Below are positions 17,186 to 26,639 of a stretch of 64,000 bases of DNA, in pieces. This DNA comes from QHXW01 sp963768075 (lineage in GTDB: Bacteria > Acidobacteriota > Terriglobia > Bryobacterales > Bryobacteraceae), in the NCBI GenBank assembly GCA_963768075.1, contig CAVYHD010000013.1, forward strand, positions 68,678-132,677, in the 5' to 3' direction. The number at the start of each line of letters is the position of its first letter. The first letter of the stretch is position 1. Below the pieces are notes generated by a model. The model had not been told where the DNA came from. It did not search any database and was given only the letters and a program-made list of their open reading frames with translations. Made by a program: the position numbers and the translations under genes.

Positions 17186-17972
17186 TCTGAATCACCCCCG
17201 CAAGCGAAGCTTCAAACAATTTGCTCATCCTCTCCAGATCTTCGGGCGTATCCACGCCGATGGATTCATACTCCGTCTCCACCACCCGAATTTTGTGCCC
17301 GTTCTCCAGCGCCCGAAGCTGCTCCAACCGCTCCAGCATTTCCAGCGGTCCCACCGGCAGCGCGGGATACCGCAGCAAGAAATCCCGCCGGTAAACATAC
17401 AGCCCAATGTGCTTGAAATGTACGGGCTCGTCCCCGCTTTTGCCCTTTGCCTTTTGCTCTTTGTCTTTTGCCTTGTCTCTCTGATAGGGGATCGTCGCCC
17501 GCGAAAAATAGATGGCGTTCCCAAACCGGTCCGTGACGACCTTCACGACGTTCGGGTCCTCCACTTCTCGCGGATCTTCAATCCGCTTCTTGAGGGTCCC
17601 CATCGGAATAGATGGTTCGTCGACGAGCGGCAAGATCGCCGCATCGATGGCGCCGGGATCGATGAGCGGTTCATCGCCCTGCACATTGACCACCCATTCG
17701 GCGTTTTCCACCGATGCCACCTCGGCCACGCGATCGGTTCCCGAGAGATGATCCGGCCGGGTCATGCGTACCGAGGCGCCAAAGCTCTTCGCTTCGTCGA
17801 AGATCCTCTGGTCGTCGGTCGCGATGATCACGCTGGTGAGATACCGGGCCAGGGAAACACGCTCGTAGACGTGTTCGAGCATGGTTTTCGGGCCGATTCG
17901 AGCGAGAGATTTGCCGGGAAAACGGGAGGAGGCGTACCGCGCTGGAATAACTCCCAGAATTTTACGAGGCAC
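17178..17972 (-). CDS. kdsB: 3-deoxy-manno-octulosonate cytidylyltransferase
   Basis: 264 residues, slightly longer than the usual 245-255. It activates KDO with CTP. Motifs: IPARYASSRFPGKSL, DDQRI, MTRPDHLSGTDR, VVNVQGDEPLI and HIGLYVYRRDFL. The extra length is a Lys-rich insert around residues 167-180 (AKDKEQKAKGK) encoded by a short repetitive stretch, placed in the loop between the IPYQRD and HIGLY segments. First gene of the operon with pyrG and kdsA; 54 bp separate it from a divergent VWFA gene. Confidence 0.95.
   Translation of the reverse strand: MPRKILGVIPARYASSRFPGKSLARIGPKTMLEHVYERVSLARYLTSVIIATDDQRIFDEAKSFGASVRMTRPDHLSGTDRVAEVASVENAEWVVNVQGDEPLIDPGAIDAAILPLVDEPSIPMGTLKKRIEDPREVEDPNVVKVVTDRFGNAIYFSRATIPYQRDKAKDKEQKAKGKSGDEPVHFKHIGLYVYRRDFLLRYPALPVGPLEMLERLEQLRALENGHKIRVVETEYESIGVDTPEDLERMSKLFEASLAGVIQNG
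17436..17477. repeat. Short imperfect repeat tract inside kdsB
   Basis: On the plus strand it is a run of TTTTGCC, CTTTGCC, TTTTGCT, CTTTGTC, TTTTGCC units of about 7 bases. It encodes the Lys/Ala/Glu/Asp-rich loop of KdsB without breaking the frame. It resembles the intergenic GGCAAAAG-type simple repeats seen in some environmental bacterial genomes (recall, not tested). Confidence 0.6.
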
Positions 17973-18026
17973 ACAGGATCATACCACAAAAGTACTGTGA
18001 TAAACTCTTCTGAGAGGTCGGGAAAT

Positions 18027-19040
18027 ATGAACCGCCCGCTCCGGATTACCAGGTCCTTCGCTAGCGCTTCCCTCTTTCTGATCTCCGCCCTTCCAGCGGT
18101 CGTATCGGCCGCCGACAAACCCGCCGAGGACACCGATTCTAAAGTGGAAATCGTGCCCCGGGCGAAGCGCTCCGAGGCCAAAGAGGACATTCCGCGCGGC
18201 GATATCCGGGTCCAGAGCACCTTGGTGCTGATTCCCGTCACCGTCACCGATCCGCTCAATCGTTTCGTCACCGGATTGGATCGCGAGAACTTCCGCTTGT
18301 TCGAAGATAAAAGCGAGCAAAAAGTAACGCACTTCGCGAGCGAGGACGCGCCTTTGTCGATAGGCCTGGTCTTCGACATCAGCGGCAGCATGGGCAGCAA
18401 GCTCGAAAAATCGCGGCAGGCCGTTTCCCAGTTCTTCAAGACGGCCAATCCGGAGGACGAGTTCTTCCTGGTCCAATTCAACGACCGTCCCGAGCTGGTC
18501 GTCGATTTCACGACTCATCTCGAGGAGATTCAAAACCGGCTCACGTTTACGCAGTCCCGAGGCCGCACAGCGCTCCTCGACGCCGTTTACATGGCGCTCC
18601 ACAACATGAAGAGAGCCACGAATCCGCGTAAGGCTCTGCTCATCATCTCCGATGGCGGCGATAACAGTAGCCGTTACACGGAGAGCGAGGTCAAGGACCG
18701 GGTACGCGAAGCCGACGTCCAAATCTACGCCATCGGCATTTACGAACCCATCGCCAGCCGCGGGCGTACTCCCGAGGAGATGTCCGGCCCCAGCCTGCTG
18801 AGCCAAATTGCCGAACAGACCGGCGGACGTCACTTCGCTGTCGATAATCTCAACGAACTACCCGACGTCGCCGCCAAAATCGGCGTGGAGCTGCGCAATC
18901 AGTATATTTTGGGTTACACACCTAGCAATCTGGAGCGAGACGGCAAATATCGCAAAGTACAAGTGAAACTCGTCCAGCCCCGCGGCCTGCCTCCCCTTAG
19001 GGCGTCCTGGAGGCTTGGCTATTATGCTCCGACGCAGTAA
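18027..19040 (+). CDS. Secreted VWFA-domain protein, acidobacterial type (first copy)
   Basis: 337 residues from ATG 18027 after a GAGAGG ribosome site; a much longer open frame upstream runs antisense through kdsB and is rejected. A signal peptide covers about residues 1-27. The mature N-terminus (IRVQSTLVLIPVTVTDPLNR...) and a von Willebrand factor A domain with the MIDAS motif DISGSMGS follow the layout of the VWFA-related acidobacterial family (TIGR03436). The C-terminus has RNQYILGYTPSN and ends in GYYAPTQ. Probably a periplasmic or secreted metal-dependent adhesion protein; partner unknown. It overlaps the next VWFA gene by 17 bp. Confidence 0.88.
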   Translation: MNRPLRITRSFASASLFLISALPAVVSAADKPAEDTDSKVEIVPRAKRSEAKEDIPRGDIRVQSTLVLIPVTVTDPLNRFVTGLDRENFRLFEDKSEQKVTHFASEDAPLSIGLVFDISGSMGSKLEKSRQAVSQFFKTANPEDEFFLVQFNDRPELVVDFTTHLEEIQNRLTFTQSRGRTALLDAVYMALHNMKRATNPRKALLIISDGGDNSSRYTESEVKDRVREADVQIYAIGIYEPIASRGRTPEEMSGPSLLSQIAEQTGGRHFAVDNLNELPDVAAKIGVELRNQYILGYTPSNLERDGKYRKVQVKLVQPRGLPPLRASWRLGYYAPTQ

Positions 19041-19983
19041 AGTCAAAGGATTGACAACCTCTTTCTCCGTACCCTGCTTCCTGATGCTCGCCGCTGGCTT
19101 GTTACCGGCCCAGAAGGCGGACGATCAGGCCGTTTTCCGCGCCGATACGCGCCTGGTGGTGCTGCAGGCCACCGTCGTCGATAAAAGCGGCCACTTAATC
19201 ACCACTCTTCCGCAAAGCGCGTTCCAGGTTTACGAGAACGGCGCCCGGCAGGAGGTGAAGCTGTTCAAGCGCGAAGACGTTCCCGTCTCCATGGGGCTGA
19301 TCATCGACAACAGCGGCAGCATGCGGGAAAAGCGGCCGAAGGTTGCAGCCGCGGCGGTTGCGCTGGTGAAAGACTCCAACAGAGAAGACGAAGCGTTCGT
19401 GGTCAACTTCAACGATGACGCTTATCTCGACTGCGACTTCACCAATGACGTGGAAAAGATGGACCAGGCGCTGAGCAAGATCGACTCCAGCGGCGGCACG
19501 GCCATGCGCGACGCCATCCGCATGTCGATCGAGCACATGAAAGAGAAGGCCAAGCGAGACAAGAAGGTCATCCTGGTAGTGACCGACGGCAATGACAATG
19601 CCAGCAGCTTCAGCCTTGAGAGCCTGGTCAAGGACGCGCAGCAAAGCGGAATCATCATCTACGCCATAGGTCTGCTGAACGAAGAAGAGCGGCGCGAAGC
19701 GAAACTGGCCAAGCGCGCGCTGGATCTGCTGACGGAGGCCACCGGCGGCCAGGCTTACTACCCCAAGGAACTCGCCGATGTCGAGCGTATCGCCCATCAG
19801 GTGGCCCACGACATCCGCAACCAGTACACCATCACCTATACGCCCGCCAACCAGGCGTTGGACGGTTCGTTCCGGCAGATCAAGGTAACTGCCAACGGTC
19901 CGGGCCACCCGGTTGTGCGGACGCGCACAGGGTACTACGCCACTCCTGACTCCGCCGGCGCCAAGTCCAAAGCCGGCTCGTAG
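19024..19983 (+). CDS. Secreted VWFA-domain protein, acidobacterial type (second copy)
   Basis: 319 residues from ATG 19024, inside the 3' end of the first copy. Signal peptide about residues 1-29 ending LLPAQ. VWFA domain with MIDAS DNSGSMRE, later TDGNDNASS, and the family C-terminus RNQYTITYTPAN ... RTGYYA. It is a diverged tandem paralogue of the preceding gene. Overlapping frames imply co-translation and perhaps hetero-oligomers (inference). Confidence 0.88.
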   Translation: MLRRSKVKGLTTSFSVPCFLMLAAGLLPAQKADDQAVFRADTRLVVLQATVVDKSGHLITTLPQSAFQVYENGARQEVKLFKREDVPVSMGLIIDNSGSMREKRPKVAAAAVALVKDSNREDEAFVVNFNDDAYLDCDFTNDVEKMDQALSKIDSSGGTAMRDAIRMSIEHMKEKAKRDKKVILVVTDGNDNASSFSLESLVKDAQQSGIIIYAIGLLNEEERREAKLAKRALDLLTEATGGQAYYPKELADVERIAHQVAHDIRNQYTITYTPANQALDGSFRQIKVTANGPGHPVVRTRTGYYATPDSAGAKSKAGS

Positions 19984-20181
19984 ATGCTGCACCTGGCGTG
20001 GCAACTGGCCCGCGGCTACCGGCTGCGGCCGTGGAGCAGTCCCTACCTCCGCTGGCGCATCGAGACCTACTCGGGGCTGCACGCGGACCAAATTGGCTTC
20101 CGGACATTCTGGAGCTTCGTTTGGCGGCACCGTGCCGAATTGGCGCGGTATCTCAAATGGGCCGAACGCAGGGGCGGCTGA
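19984..20181 (+). CDS. Small hypothetical protein, 65 residues
   Basis: The ATG directly follows the TAG of the second VWFA gene with no gap, so it is almost certainly translationally coupled. The peptide is basic and rich in Trp/Tyr/Arg (RLRPWSSPYLRWRIETYSG, FWSFVWRHR) with no signal or clear membrane segment. No family recognised. The exact abutment and absence of alternatives on the other strand support a real gene. Confidence 0.65.
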   Translation: MLHLAWQLARGYRLRPWSSPYLRWRIETYSGLHADQIGFRTFWSFVWRHRAELARYLKWAERRGG

Positions 20182-20207
20182 TGCCCTAGCCCCAACCTGT
20201 AACTGTC

Positions 20208-20236
20208 TTCTTAATAACTTCTTAAGGAATTCTTAA
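20208..20236 (+). promoter_or_regulatory. Three TTCTTAA direct repeats, exact 11-bp period
   Basis: TTCTTAA at 20208-20214, 20219-20225 and 20230-20236, separated by 4-base spacers. Direct repeats of about 11 bp are typical of OmpR/PhoB-family response regulators, which bind head-to-tail on one face of DNA. The third copy occupies the -35 position of the promoter listed next, the classical layout for class II activation. Confidence 0.65.
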
Positions 20237-20260
20237 CGGTGGCGCGTTTATGCTTATAAC
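20232..20260 (+). promoter_or_regulatory. Promoter: operator-embedded -35 and TATAAC -10
   Basis: CTTAAC at 20232-20237 inside the third repeat, a 17-bp spacer, then TATAAC at 20255-20260. The poor -35 match fits an activator-dependent promoter. It would transcribe the membrane gene at 20331 and probably the RND operon beyond. Confidence 0.55.
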
Positions 20261-20330
20261 TTGTTGATGCCGGCAAGGAAAACGTTCTCCGAAGCATGCG
20301 ACTGAGCCGGTGCGGTAAAATATAGGAAAC

Positions 20331-20762
20331 TTGATTACTGCTCTCAATCTGATCTGGCTTCTGGTGGCGGCAGGCGCGATCGCCGCGGTGCTCGTGTCGG
20401 AGCGCCGCCGGCCCAGTACTTCCCGGGCAAGGGGGCAGAGACTCGCGGCCGTCGTCCTGGCAACGGTCTCGTTGTTCCCGTGCGTTTCCGCCAGTGACGA
20501 TGTCATCAGCTTCGCCTATGTGAGCGCTGGCATGGCCACCCGGAGCGGCTTCGGGCATTCAGTCCCCGACAACTCGGACGCCGACCCCGTGATCTATCTC
20601 GTATTACAGAGCCTCGAGCACTTGCAGATCAGTGTCTTTTACACGCTGTTTGTGGCATTTTCCTTCTTCGGCCTGGTTTGCTTCAATACCCCCCGAAGCG
20701 TTCTGCGGCAGCTGCCCTCCTCCGTCAGTCGGGGCCCGCCGGAGTTCCCATTCGCCGGTTAA
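20331..20762 (+). CDS. Small membrane protein of unknown function
   Basis: 143 residues from a TTG at 20331. Hydrophobic segments at about residues 4-22, 40-52 and 105-122, with a polar loop (RSGFGHSVPDNSDADP) between. No family recognised. It is first behind the repeat-operator promoter and 34 bp before the next small frame, so it may belong to the metal-efflux operon in the way small accessory proteins precede czc/cus genes (inference). Confidence 0.5.
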   Translation: MITALNLIWLLVAAGAIAAVLVSERRRPSTSRARGQRLAAVVLATVSLFPCVSASDDVISFAYVSAGMATRSGFGHSVPDNSDADPVIYLVLQSLEHLQISVFYTLFVAFSFFGLVCFNTPRSVLRQLPSSVSRGPPEFPFAG

Positions 20763-20796
20763 CACTCAGAAGCTTTTGATTCTTTAGGGAGGAGCT

Positions 20797-20952
20797 ATGC
20801 GACGCCAATCGCGACGCACGCTCGCTTACCTGTCAGCTTTTCCGCCGCTGCCTATTCCAGCGGCAACCCTCGTCCGCTGGCGGGAATGTGAGCCCTGTTG
20901 CCGCAACGATTTCGATGCGCCGGTCATGCGGGAGATGCCATGCGACGACTAG
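20797..20952 (+). CDS. Possible 51-residue Cys-rich leader peptide upstream of the RND operon
   Basis: The ATG has a very strong ribosome site (GGGAGGAG, 4 nt spacing). The C-terminal half has four Cys and several acidic residues (RECEPCCRNDFD, then MPCDD). The frame ends in TAG 11 bases inside the outer-membrane factor gene. It could be a real metal-sensing or coupling leader peptide, or chance. No family recognised. Confidence 0.35.
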   Translation: MRRQSRRTLAYLSAFPPLPIPAATLVRWRECEPCCRNDFDAPVMREMPCDD

Positions 20953-22216
20953 CGCGGCCCGCGCCAATTTGTGCCTTGCTTGCGGCCCTGGCGCAACACG
21001 CGAGCGCGCAGCAGGTGTTCACGTGGGAGGAAATTCGCCAGAAGTTCGAAGCCACGAATCCGACTTTAAAGGCGGGGCAGCTGAGCATCGACGAGTCGAA
21101 GGCCGGGGAAATCACCGCCAATCTTCGGCCCAACCCCGATGTGACAGCGGGGATCGATCAAATCAACCCGTTCTCCACGCAGGCGTCGCCCAACACAGGG
21201 GGCAACGGATACCGTCCGTTCGCGTTCGCGTTCCCGTTCGGTTCGATCAGCTACCTCCACGAGCGGCAGCACAAGCGCGAGTTGCGCCTGGCGAGCGCGC
21301 AGAAAGCCACGGCCATCGCCGAATCCAGCCAGGCCGATCTCGAGCGCACTCTGCTGTTCAGCTTGCGGGGCGCATTTGTCGAAACGCTGCAAGCCAAGGC
21401 GGTGCTGCGGCTGGCCATTGAGAACCTGGCTTTCTGGGACAAGGTGCTCGGAGTCAGCCGCGACCGGTACAAAGCCGGTGATATTGCGCAGATGGATCTC
21501 GACCGGCTGGAGTTGCAGCGCGTCCAGTATGAATCCGACGTGCAAACCGCGGAAGTGAATCTGCGCACGTCGAAGATCCAGCTTCTGATGCTGTTGAACG
21601 ACCGCACTCCGGTCGAACAGTTCGACGTCACCGGGCCGTACGACTTCAGCGACCAGATCCTGCCGTTGGACGAATTCCGGCGTGTCGGCATGGAAACCCG
21701 CCCGGATCTGAAGGCTGCGGTGCAGTCGGTGGACAAGGCCCAGACGGACCACTCGCTGGCCATCGCGAATGGCTCTGCGGACCCGACTTTCGGCATGGAC
21801 TTCGCGCGCAATCCGCCCATTCCGGTCTACGTGGGTTTCAACGTGACCATTCCGTTGCGCATTTTCGACCGAACCAGGGCGAAAAGCTGCGCACGCAACT
21901 GGATATCAAGCGAAACGAGAGGCTGCGCGACGCGACCGAAGCCCAGGTGTTCAGCGACGTCGATTCCGCCTACGCCATGCTGACGAGCAATCTGACTCTG
22001 CTGCGGCCGTACAAGGCCGATTACCTGCAGCGCGCGGTGAAGGTGCGGGACACGGTATCTTTCGCCTACCAGAGGGGCGGGGCGTCATTGCTGGATTTTC
22101 TGAATGCGCAAAGCGACTATCGCGGCATCCAAGTGAATTATTTGAACCTGATTGGTGCTTACCTGACCGCGGCGAGTCAATTGAATCTCGCCGTGGGACG
22201 CGAGGTTATCCAATGA
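20940..22216 (+). pseudogene. CzcC-like outer membrane efflux factor (TolC family), one frameshift
   Basis: About 425 residues if the frame is restored. Starts MRRLARPAP with a signal peptide ending near HASAQ. Two OEP-type halves of long amphipathic helices follow: LKAGQLSIDESKAGE, the heptad-rich middle, RYKAGDIAQMDLDRLELQR, then RGGASLLDFLNAQSDYRG near the C-terminus. A -1 shift near 21872 (after IPLRIFDR) splits it into two open frames. It would form the outer-membrane channel of a heavy-metal RND pump. The TGA overlaps the ATG of the adaptor gene as ATGA. Confidence 0.82.
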
Positions 22217-23363
22217 ATCACAAGATTGTCATCATGGAAATGGGATTTTGTCTGGCCGCGATGTTTGGCTTGGCCGGCTGCGGCGAAAAAGTGAAGGCGG
22301 ATCCCGCAGCCGGAGCGCCTCCACCAGCGCAGGTCGAGCGGGAGCTGGATGCCAGTACCGTCCAGGTGGACCATCCCGAACAGTTTCCGCTGGCCACGGC
22401 CGTGGAGTACACGGCTGCGCCGCGAGTTGAACGTGACGGGCGTGGTCAATCCGGATGTGTCGCGCAGTGTGCCGGTGATTTCGCTCGCTTCCGGCCGGGT
22501 GGTCGAGATCGACGCCCGCCTGGGCGACGAGGTGAAAAAGGGACAGCTTCTGCTGCGAGTCCGGAGCGCCGATGTTTCCGGGGCTTTCTCGGACTACCGC
22601 AAAGCGGTGGCCGACGAACAGCTCGCGCACGTGCAGCTACGATCGCGCCAAAATCCTTTACGATAAGGGCGCCATCGCCGCCGAAGGATCTCGAGGTCGC
22701 CCAGAATGCGGAGGACAAGGCCAAAGTGGATCGTCGAGACCACCGCCGAGCATCTGCGCGTGCTGGGAGCCGACCTGGACCATCCCACGGGCATCGTCGA
22801 TATCTATGCGCCGGTTTCCGGAGTGATCACCGACCAGCAGGTGACGGCCTCGTCCGGCGTGCAGGCTCTCACGGTCGCCCAATCCGTTCACGATTTCCGA
22901 TCTCTCCCACGTCTGGATCGTCTGCGATGTCTATGAAAACGATCTGCGCGATTGTGCGGCATGGGCGAGTACGCGGATATCCGTCTGAACGCCTATCCCG
23001 AATCAGGTCTTCAAGGGCCGGATCAGCAATATCGGGCCGGTTCTGGACCCGACGATCCGCACGGCCAAGGTGCGGCTGGAGGTGCAGAATCCGGGGCTGA
23101 TGCGCATCGGCATGTTCGTGACGGCCACGTTCCACGGCCAGCGGCAGGAAGTGCACGCGACGGTTCCCGCGACTGCCGATGTTGCATCTGCACGATCGCG
23201 ACTGGGTGTACGTTCCCGGCGGGCAAAGCGCAGTTCCGGCGCGTCGAAGTGGTCGGCGGCGCAGATGCTGCCCGGCAACATGCAGGAGATCGTTTCCGGC
23301 CTCCAGCCGGGACAGCAGGTGGTGTCGAACGCCCTGGTCTTGCAAAACACGGTGGAACAGTGA
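22213..23363 (+). pseudogene. CzcB-like periplasmic adaptor lipoprotein, about eleven +1 insertions
   Basis: Removing one base at each break restores about 379 residues. The lipobox LAGC is at residues 19-22. Adaptor motifs follow: PVISLASGRVVEIDARLGDEV (biotinyl-lipoyl half), a helical hairpin RAKILYDKGAIA, then APVSGVITDQQV, DLSHVWIVCDVYENDL and the C-terminal LQPGQQVVSNAL. Breaks read near 22423, 22640, 22681, 22729, 22873, 22972, 22978, 23004, 23180, 23220 and 23265, all consistent with a single extra base. No stop arises by substitution. It would bridge CzcA and CzcC in the periplasm. Confidence 0.78.
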
Positions 23364-23384
23364 CGATCTGACTCGCAAGATGCC

Positions 23385-26300
23385 ATGATTCGCCGCGTCG
23401 TCGATTTCGCCCTGCAACAACCGGCTTCTGGTGCTGGCGTTGGCCGTTCTGCTGCTGATTTGGGGCGCCATTTCGTTCCATAACCTGCCGGTGGAAGCTT
23501 ATCCGGACGTCGCGAACAACTACGTGCAGATCATCACGCAGTGGCCGGGCCGCGCGGCGGAGGAGGTCGAACAGCAGGTCACCATTCCGCTCGAAATCGT
23601 GATGAACGGCATCCCGCACCTGCACGCATCTGCGGTCCGTGTCGCTGTTCGGACTCTCCGAGCCTGATGCTGATCTTCGACGACGAATCGGACAACGACT
23701 GGAACCGGCAAAAGGTGCTGGAGCGGCTTTCGCAGGTCACGCTGCCGCCAAGGCCTGCAGCCGCAGATGGGCACCGACTGGAGCCCGGTCGGCCAGATTT
23801 ATTTCTACACGCTGCAGAGCACCAATCCGAAGTACGACGTGATGGAGCTGAAATCGCTCGAAGACTGGGTCCTCGAGAAGCAGTTCAAATCGGTGCCGAA
23901 CGTGGTCGATGTGCCAGCTTCGGCGGCCCGACGCGCGAATATCAGGTGCGCGTCGATCCCGAACAAGCTGGTCGCCTACGGGCTGAGCATCGGCCAGGTG
24001 GAGCAGCAGCTCGCCAACAACAACGTCAACGCGGGCGGCAGCTTCATCGAGGCGGGCCTGCAGCAGATCAACGTGCGCGCAGTGGGCCTGGTGACCAACG
24101 TTCACGATATCGACAACACCGTCATCAAGACCAAGAACGGCACGCCGCTGCGGGTCAGAGACATCGCGACGGTGGCGCAGGGGCCGAAGATCCGGCTGGG
24201 CCAGTTCGCGCAAGGCGCATTCACCGTGACGGATGGCAAGATCATCGACAACGACGACGTGGTCTCGGGCATCGTGCTGCTGCGCAAGGGCGCCGAATCC
24301 GATGCGACGCTCGAGGCGATCCACGCCAAGGTGAAGGAGCTGAACGAGCAGCATTCTGCCGCCCGGCGTGAAGGTCGTTCCGTTTCTCGACCGCAGCGAC
24401 CTGGTGCATTTCACCACGCACACCGTGCTGCACAACCTGACCGAAGGCATCATTCTGGTCGTCGATGATCCTGTTCCTGTTTCTGGGAAACGTCCGCGGC
24501 GCGCTGATCGTCGCGCTGACCATTCCGTTCTCGCTGCTGTTCGCGTCCATCTGCCTGGACCTGAGACAGATTCCCGCCAACCTGCTGTCGCTGGGCGCGC
24601 TGGATTTCGGCATGGTCGTGGATGGCGCGGTGGTGATGGTCGAGAACATCGTGCGCCATCTTGGGCACCAGCAGGATGACGACGCAAGACGCCATGGCAG
24701 AGAGCATCCGCGAAGCCGCGCACGAAGTGCAGCGGCCGGTGTTCTACGCCATCGCCATCATCATCACCGCGTATCTGCCGATCTTCACGCTGCAGCGCGT
24801 CGAAGGCCGGCTGTTCAAGCCCATGGCGTGGACGGTGGCGTTCGCGCTGCTGGGCGCGCTGCTGTTCTCGATGTTGATTGCGCCGGTGCTGGCGAGCTGC
24901 TCTTCCGCAAGGGCAGTCAAAGAATGGCACAACCCGGTGATGGTGTTCCTGACGCGCGCAGTACCGCATCGGCGTGCGCTGGGCGATTCATCATCGCTGG
25001 ATGACGGTGGGTGTCGCCGTGGCGCTTTTGGCGCCGCGCTTTATCTGCCTGCTCAGCAGTGCTGATCGGCTCGGAGTTCCTGCCGCATCTGGATGAAGGC
25101 GCGATCTGGGTGCGCGGCACGCTGGCGCCCAGCACCGGGCCCGACCGAAGGCATCGCGCATCGCGAACCAGGCCCGCGTCATCCTCGCTTCCTTTCCGGA
25201 AGTGACGCACCGTGACCAGCCAGGTCGGGCGCCCGGACGACGGCACCGACACCACGGGCTTCTTCAACACGGAATACTTCGTCGACCTGAAGCCCAAGGA
25301 GCAATGGCGGCCGGTGTTTCCAGAGGACAAGGAGGAGCTGATCGCCGCCATGGATCGCGAACTGGAAAAGATTCCCGGCGTGATCTGGAATTTCTCGCAG
25401 CCCATCGCCGACAACATGGAGGAGGCGGTCAGCGGCGTGAAGGGCGAGCTGGCCATCAAGATCTACGGCGACGATCTTGAAGACTCTCGAAGAAAGGGCG
25501 ACGAGATCGTCGACGTGATGCGCAGCAGTCACGGGCATCGAGGATCTGGGACTGTTCCGCGTGCTCGGGCCAGCCCAACCTGAACTTCACCGTGGATCGC
25601 GAAACAGGCCGCGCGCTATCAGATCAATGTCGCCGACGTGCAGGATGCCATTCAGACCGCCGTCGGCGGCAACGCGCTGACCCAGGTGCTGCAAGGCGAG
25701 CAGCGCTACGACCTGGTGCTGCGCTATCTGCCGCAGTATCGCGACACCAAGGAAGCCATCGAGAACATTCGGCTGCTGGCGCCCTCCGGCGAGCGCGTCT
25801 CGCTGGCGCAGCTGTGCGAGGTTCAGGTGACGCGACGGCGCGTCGGAGATTTATCGCGAAGGCAACTCGCGCTATGTCGCGATCAAGTACAGCGTGCGCG
25901 GCCGCGATCTGGGCAGCGCCGTCGAGGAGGCGATCAAAAAGGTCAAGCGAGCAGGTCAAGCTGCCGCCGGGCTACCACATCGATTGGGCGGGCGAATACG
26001 AGAGCCAGAAGCGTCTCAGACGCGCCTGTGCCATCATTGTCCCGCATCACCTTCTGGTGATCTTCATGATTCTCTACACGATGTTCACAGTCGTTCAAAT
26101 GGGCGGTCCTGATTCTGGTCAACGTCGCCATGGCGCCCATCGGCGGCCTGCTGGCGCTGCTATCTCACCGGCACCCACTTCAGCGTGTCCTCCGGCGTCG
26201 GCTTCCTGGCGCTGTTCGGCGTATCCGTGCAGACCGGCGTGATCATGGTGGAGTACATCAACCAGCTGCGCGCCCGCGGGCATTCGATCGTGGACGCGGC

Positions 26301-26556
26301 GCCAGCGAGGGCGCGGTGCTCCGGCTTCCGCCCCATCATGATGACCATGCTGGTGGCGACGTTGGGGCTGCTGCCCGCCGCCACGTCCCACGGCATCGGC
26401 TCGGATTCGCAGCGGCCCTTCGCGATCGTCATCGTCGGCGGTCTGAGCGTCACGCTCGTGCTCAGCATCTTCGTCCTGCCCACATTATATGTTTGGATGG
26501 CGGGAAACCGCGATGTGCTCCCTGCGGTCGACCGCGAGTTCGACGAAGAAGACTAG
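23385..26556 (+). pseudogene. CzcA-like heavy-metal RND transporter, about thirty single-base indels
   Basis: Ancestral length about 1050 residues, normal for HME-RND pumps. It starts MIRRVVDFAL and ends FVLPTLYVWMAGNRD...DEED. The diagnostic TM4 segment DFGMVVDGAVVMVEN carries the proton-relay Asp/Asp/Glu of CzcA-type (Zn/Co/Cd/Ni) rather than CusA-type pumps. Other family blocks: YPDVANNYVQIITQWPG, SFGGPTREYQVRVDP, FLPHLDEGAIWVRG and a late GVSVQTGVIMVEYINQLR. The frame breaks on average every 100 bases, mostly +1 (for example near 23418, 23610, 23752, 24355, 24461, 24664, 25140, 25206, 25839, 26160), with a few -1. The 123 C-terminal codons are open. Confidence 0.82.
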
Positions 26557-26590
26557 TGGTAACACCCTAAATCATTGCACTGAAAAGGGG

Positions 26591-26619
26591 TTCCATTCCA
26601 TCGCCCACAGGCGTATAAT
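26591..26619 (+). promoter_or_regulatory. Sigma-70 promoter for the 34-residue peptide
   Basis: TTCCAT at 26591-26596, 17-bp spacer, perfect TATAAT at 26614-26619. It lies 20 bp upstream of the ATG at 26640. Confidence 0.6.
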
Positions 26620-26639
26620 TCGGACGGGAGAGTACGGAA

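Noticed and set aside
17136..18026. N-terminal extension of the first VWFA gene to 17136
   Set aside because: The extension is antisense to kdsB. The ATG at 18027 has a ribosome site and begins a signal peptide.
19195..20130. 311-codon minus-strand frame opposite the second VWFA gene
   Set aside because: Shadow; the plus-strand VWFA domain with MIDAS motif is unambiguous.
20262..20330. Possible riboswitch in the leader of the gene at 20331
   Set aside because: The leader has some pairing potential but does not match the cores of c-di-GMP, cobalamin or metal riboswitches as I know them.
23737..24969. 410-codon minus-strand frame across the RND gene
   Set aside because: It is open only because of high-GC codon structure. 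The plus-strand frames contain RND signatures and the minus-strand product is Arg/His-rich without any fold.
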